The notes beneath the pieces were generated by a model. The model saw only the letters and a program-made list of their open reading frames with translations. It ran no database searches and had not been told where the DNA came from. Of a DNA stretch of 64,000 nucleotides, positions 58,842 through 64,000 are shown in pieces (position 1 is the first letter of the stretch; the number at the start of each line of letters is the position of its first letter). The DNA comes from Haloferax profundi (GTDB lineage: Archaea; Halobacteriota; Halobacteria; Halobacteriales; Haloferacaceae), in contig NZ_LOPV01000091.1 in assembly GCF_001469865.1 (NCBI RefSeq), forward strand, positions 1 to 64,000. Direction: 5' to 3'. The position numbers were made by a program, and so were the translations under genes.

Positions 58842-59945
58842 GTGCCGTCCGGTCCCCGTGGCGGTTCGGCCATCGACGCCGCCATCGACGACAGCGATGC
58901 AGTCGCATTCGTCGCCATCGTTCGCGGTGACGACCCGACGGGCCGATATCTGACGGGCGTCGAACTCGGCGTCGAGACGGTGTACGTTCGCGCCGCCGGT
59001 GAGACGCATCTTCGCGTTCCGTCCACAGTCGACGTTCCCGACGTGTCGGGGGCGTCGGTCCGTGTGGACGACAAACCAGCGGGAAAGGCCGCGGCGGCGA
59101 TTCTCGCCAACTACGCCGAAGGCGGGACTGTGCTCGCACCACGGACGATTCCGCACGACGCCGCACTCCACCTCGAGTCTGCGGGTTACGAACTCACGTC
59201 GACGACGGCAGTCCGAGACGCACGCGCCGTGAAGGATGCCGACGAGCGTGAGGCTATCGAGGCAGTCCAACGGGCCGCCACGCGCGGTATCGAGCGTGCC
59301 GCGTCGATACTGGCGGACGCGACAGTCGAAGACGACACACTCGTCTGGGCCGATGCCCCGCTTTCGACCGAGCGACTTCGCCGGCAGGTGAACACGACGC
59401 TCGCAATCGAAGGTGTGGACACCGCGGGAGCGACGGACGTGACGGCAGGGACGCGCGGAGAAGCGGGTTCGGCAGTCGAACTCGCTCCCGGAGAACCACT
59501 CGTCGTCTCGGTAGCGCCGCGTGGCCCTGCCGGCTATCGAGGTGCCCTCGCGCGAACGTTCGTCGTCGACGCCGACGGTGGATGGGAGCGGCGGGCCCAC
59601 GTCGCGTGCGACGCCGCCCGCGACGTCGCACTCGTCGAGGCGAACGTCGGCGCAGACGCCGGATTCCTCGGGAGTGAGATTCGCGCAGAGACGGCGGCGT
59701 TCGGGTTCTCGATGGCCGACGAAGTGACGAGAGACGTTGGCGGAGGCATCGGCCTCGCTGTCCGTGAAGCGCCGAAACTCGACGGTGATACCGAACTCGT
59801 CGCAGGAAACGTCCTCAGAATTCGTGCGGCAATCACACACGGCGACCACGGACGAGTCGAACTGACCGACGTGCTCGTCGTCGGCGACGACGGACCGCAG
59901 TTCGTCGGTGACGCGCCGACCGGTCTGGACCCGTCTCGCTGGTAG
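58842..59945 (+). CDS. M24-family homologue lacking metal ligands
   Basis: A 367-aa protein with the pita-bread M24 fold of Xaa-Pro peptidases, such as TRTF-like LARTFVV, GGGIGLAVREAP and FGFSMADEVTRDVG. The usual five ligands are not where they should be: the first Asp region reads VVSVAPRGPAGY, the second ARTF lacks its Asp, the His motif reads GGGIGLAVR, and EPG reads RAA with LTDVLV for the last. So it is most likely inactive as a peptidase. The start is GTG, 7 bp after the helicase. A binding or scaffolding role is inference. Confidence 0.8.
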   Translation: MPSGPRGGSAIDAAIDDSDAVAFVAIVRGDDPTGRYLTGVELGVETVYVRAAGETHLRVPSTVDVPDVSGASVRVDDKPAGKAAAAILANYAEGGTVLAPRTIPHDAALHLESAGYELTSTTAVRDARAVKDADEREAIEAVQRAATRGIERAASILADATVEDDTLVWADAPLSTERLRRQVNTTLAIEGVDTAGATDVTAGTRGEAGSAVELAPGEPLVVSVAPRGPAGYRGALARTFVVDADGGWERRAHVACDAARDVALVEANVGADAGFLGSEIRAETAAFGFSMADEVTRDVGGGIGLAVREAPKLDGDTELVAGNVLRIRAAITHGDHGRVELTDVLVVGDDGPQFVGDAPTGLDPSRW

Positions 59946-60188
59946 TTACTCTTCGTCGTCCGGGTCTTTCGCGACACCACCGACGACTTTCTCGGCCGCG
60001 AGCATCGGAATGTCCTGCGGCGTCGTGAGGTACTTCGGGAGGGCGACCATGAGCACGGCGAGGACGACCATCCCTGCGCCGAAGACGGTCCGGCCGTCCA
60101 GCAGGAGTGTCAGACCGAAGACGCCGATAGGTATCGCGAAGATGAGTGACGCCCCGAGTCCAATCATTTCCAAGATTCCGAGTCGCAT
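59946..60188 (-). CDS. Small membrane protein of unknown function
   Basis: An 80-aa protein with two hydrophobic helices at about residues 7-28 and 34-54, then a soluble tail with LTTPQDIPMLAAEKVVGGVA and an acidic end. The start at 60188 (MRLGILEMIGLGASLIFAIP) is chosen over 60233. It converges with the M24-like gene; their stops are adjacent. Function unknown. Confidence 0.78.
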   Translation of the reverse strand: MRLGILEMIGLGASLIFAIPIGVFGLTLLLDGRTVFGAGMVVLAVLMVALPKYLTTPQDIPMLAAEKVVGGVAKDPDDEE

Positions 60189-60324
60189 CGAGCGCGGATA
60201 GTCTGTGTGCGGACAAAAGGGTCGCGGCATCATCTACAGGGAAGACGAGTAGTGGTGGCTATCGTCTCTGTGACGTGACAGTCATCCGAGGAACCATTAA
60301 GCGGTCTCCGAATCGAGAGTCACT

Positions 60325-62151
60325 ATGGTCGCGGTCACGCCCGGGATGCTCGTCGTCTTCGCCCTCGTGGTCGTCACGATGGCACTGTTCGTGACAGAGG
60401 CGGCACCACCAGACGTGACGGCTATCGGTGTCATCGTCGCACTCGTCGTCCTCGAACCGTGGACGCAAGTCGACCTCCAGACCGGGCTCTCTGGGTTCTC
60501 GAACGCGGCGACCATCACGATTCTCGCGATGTACGCACTCAGCGAAGGTGTCCGACAGACGGGTGCGATTCGCGTCCTCGGCGACGCACTCGCCCGGTTC
60601 ACTCGCGGGAGCGAGGACCGACTCCTCGGTGCCCTCGTCGGCCTCACCGGACCCATCGCCGGTGTCATCAACAACACTCCTGTCGTGGCGGTGTTCATCC
60701 CGATGGTCTCGGACCTCGCAGACCAGACGCGCGTCTCGCCGTCGAAACTCCTCATCCCGCTCTCGTACGCGTCGATGCTCGGGGGGACGCTCACTCTCAT
60801 CGGCACCGCCACGAACCTCGTCGCCAGTGAAGCATACGCCACCGCCACCGGGAACCCGCCGTTTTCGATGTTCGTGTTCACGCCGCTCGGAATCGTCGTC
60901 TTCGCCGTCGGTGCAGTCTACTTGTTGACCATCGCACCACACCTCCTCCCCGAGCGCATCCAACCGGGCAACCGAACGGCGAGTTACGGCGTCCAACCGT
61001 TTCTCGCCCGCGTGTTGGTTCCATCGCGCTCACCACTCGTCGGCAACCCCGCCAGGAACGTCGCCGACGACGCGCACCGTGACCTCAACATCGACATCCT
61101 CGACGTGCTCCGCGGCGGCGAGCACTTCATCGCCGCCGACACAGACCGCGACATCAGGGGCCGAGACATCCTCACGGTCCGCGGCGACCCCGGGACTATC
61201 AAACAGTTCTGTGAACTCGCCGACCTCCGATATCTCCCGCGAGCGGCCGTCACGGACGCGGAACTCGACCAGCCCGACCGGGTGGCACTGCTCGAAATCG
61301 TCGTCCCGCGGGCGTCTGGCCTCGTCGGGGACACCATCGGCGAGACACGACTGCGGGAACGATACGACGCGACGGTCCTCGCAGTTCGTCGCCGCGGTGG
61401 TGAACTCATCCGCGAACACTTCCGCGACGTTGACCTTCGGGCCGGTGACTCGCTACTGCTCCAGACGACGAGTGAGACGGCCAAATACCTCAGAGAGACG
61501 GGTGATTTCGTCGTGACGAGTGAGGTGTCCGAGAAAGTGATGGAACAAAACGGCGGGTTGTCGCCGACGGCGCTTCAGGCGTTCGCTATCGTCGCACTGG
61601 TCATCGGATTGGCCGCCGTCGGTGTCGTCCCCATCGCAGTGGCCGCCCTCGGTGGCGTCGTCGCGATGGTCGCGACCGACTGTCTCTCTGCGAGTGACGC
61701 CTACGACGCGGTGAGTTGGAACGTCATCTTCCTGCTCGCGGGTGTGATTCCGCTGGGGCGGGCGCTCCAACTCACCGGCGGCGTGGCACTCATCGCGGAC
61801 CTCGTGGGGCAAGCCACCGTCTTCCTCCCTGTCGTCGCCGTACTGGCCGCGTTCTACCTCCTCACGGGCCTCTTGGCGAACGTCATCACGCCCGTCGCGA
61901 GCGTCGTCCTCGTCATCCCTATCGCCATCGACACGGCCCAACGACTCGGTGCGGACCCGTTCGGGTTCGCCATCGCCGTCACCTTCGCCGGCAGCACGGC
62001 GTTCATGACCCCTATCGGGTACCAGACGAACCTGATGGTGTACGGTCCGGGAGGGTACAAATTCGCGGACTACCTCCGCGTCGGTGGTCCGCTCCAACTC
62101 CTCTTGACGGTGGTCACAACCTTCGGAATCGTCTTTCTGTGGGGTGTCTGA
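60325..62151 (+). CDS. SLC13-family permease with two RCK_C domains
   Basis: A 608-aa transporter of the divalent anion/sodium symporter class. The first half carries the family motif NNTPVVAVFIPMVSDL and LLIPLSYASMLGGTLTLIGT. A central cytosolic insert (about residues 230-400) has two TrkA_C/RCK_C domains, recognisable as RSPLVGNPARNV and SGLVGDTIGETRLRERYDA. The second half ends with ANVITPVASVVLVIPIA and TAFMTPIGYQTNLMVYGPGG. Substrates in the family are sulfate, di- and tricarboxylates or unknown anions. The start is ATG at 60325. Confidence 0.92.
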   Translation: MVAVTPGMLVVFALVVVTMALFVTEAAPPDVTAIGVIVALVVLEPWTQVDLQTGLSGFSNAATITILAMYALSEGVRQTGAIRVLGDALARFTRGSEDRLLGALVGLTGPIAGVINNTPVVAVFIPMVSDLADQTRVSPSKLLIPLSYASMLGGTLTLIGTATNLVASEAYATATGNPPFSMFVFTPLGIVVFAVGAVYLLTIAPHLLPERIQPGNRTASYGVQPFLARVLVPSRSPLVGNPARNVADDAHRDLNIDILDVLRGGEHFIAADTDRDIRGRDILTVRGDPGTIKQFCELADLRYLPRAAVTDAELDQPDRVALLEIVVPRASGLVGDTIGETRLRERYDATVLAVRRRGGELIREHFRDVDLRAGDSLLLQTTSETAKYLRETGDFVVTSEVSEKVMEQNGGLSPTALQAFAIVALVIGLAAVGVVPIAVAALGGVVAMVATDCLSASDAYDAVSWNVIFLLAGVIPLGRALQLTGGVALIADLVGQATVFLPVVAVLAAFYLLTGLLANVITPVASVVLVIPIAIDTAQRLGADPFGFAIAVTFAGSTAFMTPIGYQTNLMVYGPGGYKFADYLRVGGPLQLLLTVVTTFGIVFLWGV

Positions 62152-62177
62152 GGCCGAGAAAACCGGATGTGGCAGTG

Positions 62178-62876
62178 CTACTCTGGGTTCTTCTCCATGT
62201 CTACGGAGTTCCCCGGCGTGTAGCCCGCTGGACCGGACGGCAGCGTTTCTGGGTCGTCCACGCTCAGACCTGTCGTGACGAGGAGACGGAGGCCACGGCT
62301 GACCGGCATGTCGAGTTCTTTGACCTCGTCGCTGGAGACGACGATGAGTGCGCCCGCCGTCGGGTTCGGACTGTGCGGGAGGAACACGGTGTAGGCGTCT
62401 TCACCGGCCGTCTCCTTCATCGACCGAGGGGCCTCGTTGGTGACGAAGCCAATCGAGTGGACACCTTTCCGTGGGTACTCCACGAGGACGACCCGGTCGT
62501 ACCCGGCGGCCGGTTCGGTGAGCGACTCGGAGACCTGTCGAACGCCGAAGTAGATGGTGCGGACGAGGGGGAGGAGGCGGACACCTCGTTCGAAACTCCC
62601 GAAGAGACGCTGCCCGAGACTCATCGAGGCGAGGTAGCCGATGAGCGATATCGCCACCGCGATGATGAGGGCCGCCAGCGTCTGTGAGACGAGAACGATG
62701 TCGCCAGACGTGTTCAACGCCTGGGCGAGAAACGGGTTTATCTCTCGAACCAACGGACGAAGCGCCGCCGCGACTCGGTTGAACACGAACTGGAGGACGA
62801 ATACGGTCACGGCGAGCGGTGTGACGAGAATGAGTCCCGTGAAGAAACTGCTTCGAAGCCGAGCGAGTACGTCCAT
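62178..62876 (-). CDS. DUF502 family membrane protein
   Basis: A 232-aa membrane protein of the DUF502 family. Two membrane segments near the N-terminus, about residues 12-36 (FFTGLILVTPLAVTVFVLQF) and 60-82, are followed by a soluble domain with RTIYFGVRQVSESL and LVEYPRKGVHSIGFVTNEA. Function is unknown; homologues link to membrane or envelope biology. The start at 62876 (MDVLARLRSS) is supported by AATTTTG about 30 nt upstream. It converges with the SLC13 gene and is divergent from riboflavin synthase. Confidence 0.9.
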   Translation of the reverse strand: MDVLARLRSSFFTGLILVTPLAVTVFVLQFVFNRVAAALRPLVREINPFLAQALNTSGDIVLVSQTLAALIIAVAISLIGYLASMSLGQRLFGSFERGVRLLPLVRTIYFGVRQVSESLTEPAAGYDRVVLVEYPRKGVHSIGFVTNEAPRSMKETAGEDAYTVFLPHSPNPTAGALIVVSSDEVKELDMPVSRGLRLLVTTGLSVDDPETLPSGPAGYTPGNSVDMEKNPE

Positions 62877-62989
62877 ACGGGCCCTGAGGCCGACGGCGAC
62901 AAAATTGTATGGGCGACGGAAAGCATCACGAAGACGTGATGGTGAACAGAAACGATGGGCATTAAGGCACACCCTCCGAAGTCGTCGGT

Positions 62990-63646
62990 ATGTTCACTGG
63001 CATCGTGGAGGGTCCGGGCGAAATCGTCGGTGTGACCGACACCGAGGGTGGTTTCTCCGCAGGAGAAATCTCGTCGGACGAGTCGTCCGACGGCGGCCGC
63101 CGTCTCCGCATCCGAACCGACCTCGCGTTCGACGACCTCCACCACGGGCAGTCGATTGCCGTCTCCGGCGTCTGTCTGACCGTCGAGGAGTTCGGCGACG
63201 ACTGGTTCGAAGTCTTTCTCGCCGCTGAGACTGTCGAGAAGACGTACCTCGGCGACGTGGCAGAAGGCGACCGAGTCAACCTCGAACGGGCACTCGCGGC
63301 GAGTGACCGCTTCGACGGCCACATCGTCCAGGGGCACGTCGACGGCACGACGACTGTCACCGCCGTCGAACAGGTCGGTGACGACTGGTTCTTCGAGTTC
63401 GACCTCCCCGAGTCGCTGGCGAAGTACGTCGTTCAGAAAGGCTCGGTCTGTCTCGATGGTATCAGCCTCACCGTCGCAGACCGCCGCGACGACTCGTTCG
63501 CCGTGGCTATCATCCCGACGACGTACGACTTGACGACGCTCTCCGAGAAGGAACCCGGAGACCCAGTCCACGTCGAAGTCGACGTAGTGGCGAAGTACGT
63601 CGAGTCGATGCTCGACGGATACGTCGATGGATTACGCGCAGAGTGA
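62990..63646 (+). CDS. ribE: Riboflavin synthase
   Basis: A 218-aa alpha-type riboflavin synthase that dismutates two lumazines to riboflavin. It has two similar lumazine-binding barrels: MFTGIVEGPGEIVGV with GQSIAVSGVCLTVEEF, and FDGHIVQGHVDGTTTV with KGSVCLDGISLTVADR. It is unlike the archaeal pentameric type (RibC of methanogens), so it is the bacterial form. The start is ATG with MFTGIVE. A CATTAAGG element lies about 30 nt upstream. Confidence 0.95.
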   Translation: MFTGIVEGPGEIVGVTDTEGGFSAGEISSDESSDGGRRLRIRTDLAFDDLHHGQSIAVSGVCLTVEEFGDDWFEVFLAAETVEKTYLGDVAEGDRVNLERALAASDRFDGHIVQGHVDGTTTVTAVEQVGDDWFFEFDLPESLAKYVVQKGSVCLDGISLTVADRRDDSFAVAIIPTTYDLTTLSEKEPGDPVHVEVDVVAKYVESMLDGYVDGLRAE

Positions 63647-63719
63647 AGCCCGAGTCTGGTAGAACAGATGCGGGGTGACGCCATCGCGGGCCCGCGAACT
63701 CGGTCGTCCCTCGAATCCG

Positions 63720-64000
63720 TCAGTCTTCGAACTCGGTCGGTTCTGAAGAAAACGACGAGGCGGGTTCGCTCGGTGCGTGGGCCGTGTGGTACGCAGCGCT
63801 GTAGCGACGAATCTTCCCGATGAGGTAGAGGCCGAAGATACCGTCGTAGATGAGGACGTACACGAGGAACGACGGGAGCGACCCGAGACCCGTCAGCGAC
63901 GAGATGATGGCCGCACCGATTCCGACCGTCGAGTTGTACGTCGCGTGGACGAGTGACGCGAGGATGAGACCCTTGATGACGATTGGGCCGGCGTTCTGCT
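63720..64000 (-). CDS. PrsW-like intramembrane protease, C-terminal part
   Basis: The C-terminal 93 residues of a membrane protein on the minus strand, with its start beyond the right window edge. The segment LILASLVHATYNSTVGIGAA carries the intramembrane H-x-x-Y-N motif typical of PrsW and CPBP-type proteases, followed by a further helix (FLVYVLIYDGIFGLYLIG) and a hydrophilic tail ending SSEPTEFED. PrsW is preferred to CPBP from the HATYN form, but the N-terminal half is needed to decide. Confidence 0.65.
   Translation of the reverse strand, partial: QNAGPIVIKGLILASLVHATYNSTVGIGAAIISSLTGLGSLPSFLVYVLIYDGIFGLYLIGKIRRYSAAYHTAHAPSEPASSFSSEPTEFED

Noticed and set aside
57389-59110. A 573-aa open frame antisense to the helicase and M24-like genes
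   Set aside because: It crosses two well-supported genes and has no recognisable domain.
1-64000. CRISPR arrays, insertion sequences, transposases, prophage or defence islands
   Set aside because: I saw no regular spacer-repeat arrays, transposase motifs, terminal inverted repeats with target duplications, or phage structural genes on either strand. The tRNA-Ser scar is the only sign of mobility.

Overview
The window is chromosomal DNA of a halophilic archaeon, most likely Haloferax or a close relative. The evidence is high GC, acidic proteomes (Asp/Glu-rich, Lys-poor), Tat-type RR lipoprotein signals, archaeal information-processing genes (L40e, Sec61-beta, the ABCE1/RLI ATPase, a thermosome, archaemetzincin) and very few Shine-Dalgarno sequences. 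Many start codons instead have a T-rich or TATA element 28-31 nt upstream, as in leaderless transcripts. The thermosome protein and the order gap / pgk / type II gap / zinc-finger protein match my memory of the Haloferax volcanii chromosome around HVO_0481 to HVO_0390. That genus-level placement is inference.

Layout. 1-7.3 kb: end of a RimK-like ATP-grasp gene, an Hsp20, then a central carbon cluster with bacterial-type GAPDH, phosphoglycerate kinase, thiolase, a phosphoesterase and, on the other strand, archaeal type II GAPDH. 7.3-16.6 kb: M29 aminopeptidase, PQQ-propeller lipoprotein, a zinc-finger protein, two methyltransferases, threonine synthase-like and aspartoacylase-like genes, and a tandem PhoU-TrkA_C protein. 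16.8-23.1 kb: citrate synthase, threonine deaminase, cytochrome bd oxidase with a small membrane protein, and RidA. 23.1-23.7 kb: tRNA-Ser(GGA) followed by a duplicated tRNA 3' end 188 bp downstream and a palindrome-rich noncoding block, which I read as an old integration scar. 24.5-33.4 kb: thermosome, alanine dehydrogenase, LeuRS, two tandem Hsp20 genes, prephenate dehydratase, HisH. 33.6-36.4 kb: a PhnD/PhnC/PhnE-type ABC importer. 36.4-46.9 kb: family 4 uracil-DNA glycosylase, DUF99, MBL hydrolase, L40e, thioredoxin, Sec61-beta, PdxT, HisE, F420 reductase, HAD hydrolase, UPF0146, archaemetzincin, UspA, RtcA, PEBP and VOC proteins. 47-56.6 kb: RLI coupled to an EMC6-like membrane protein, a winged-helix regulator, a PIN-ATPase-KH protein, a chemoreceptor, an M20 peptidase and an M32 carboxypeptidase. 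56.6-64 kb: small zinc finger, UvrD-like helicase, an M24 homologue without metal ligands, SLC13 transporter, DUF502 protein, riboflavin synthase and the end of a PrsW-like protease.

How the genes work together. The two GAPDHs with Pgk let carbon flow in both directions through lower glycolysis. TrmB-like sites at the start codon of the bacterial-type gap and upstream of the type II gap TATA box would fit opposite control. Most of the window is housekeeping. I saw no transposase, CRISPR array, prophage or defence island. The most unusual items are the tRNA-Ser scar, the opposed TrmB-like sites, the ligand-less M24 protein, the aspartoacylase-like protein with a substituted zinc motif, the small protein after cydAB, and the two-TM chemoreceptor without an external sensor. 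None of these is clearly a wholly new system.
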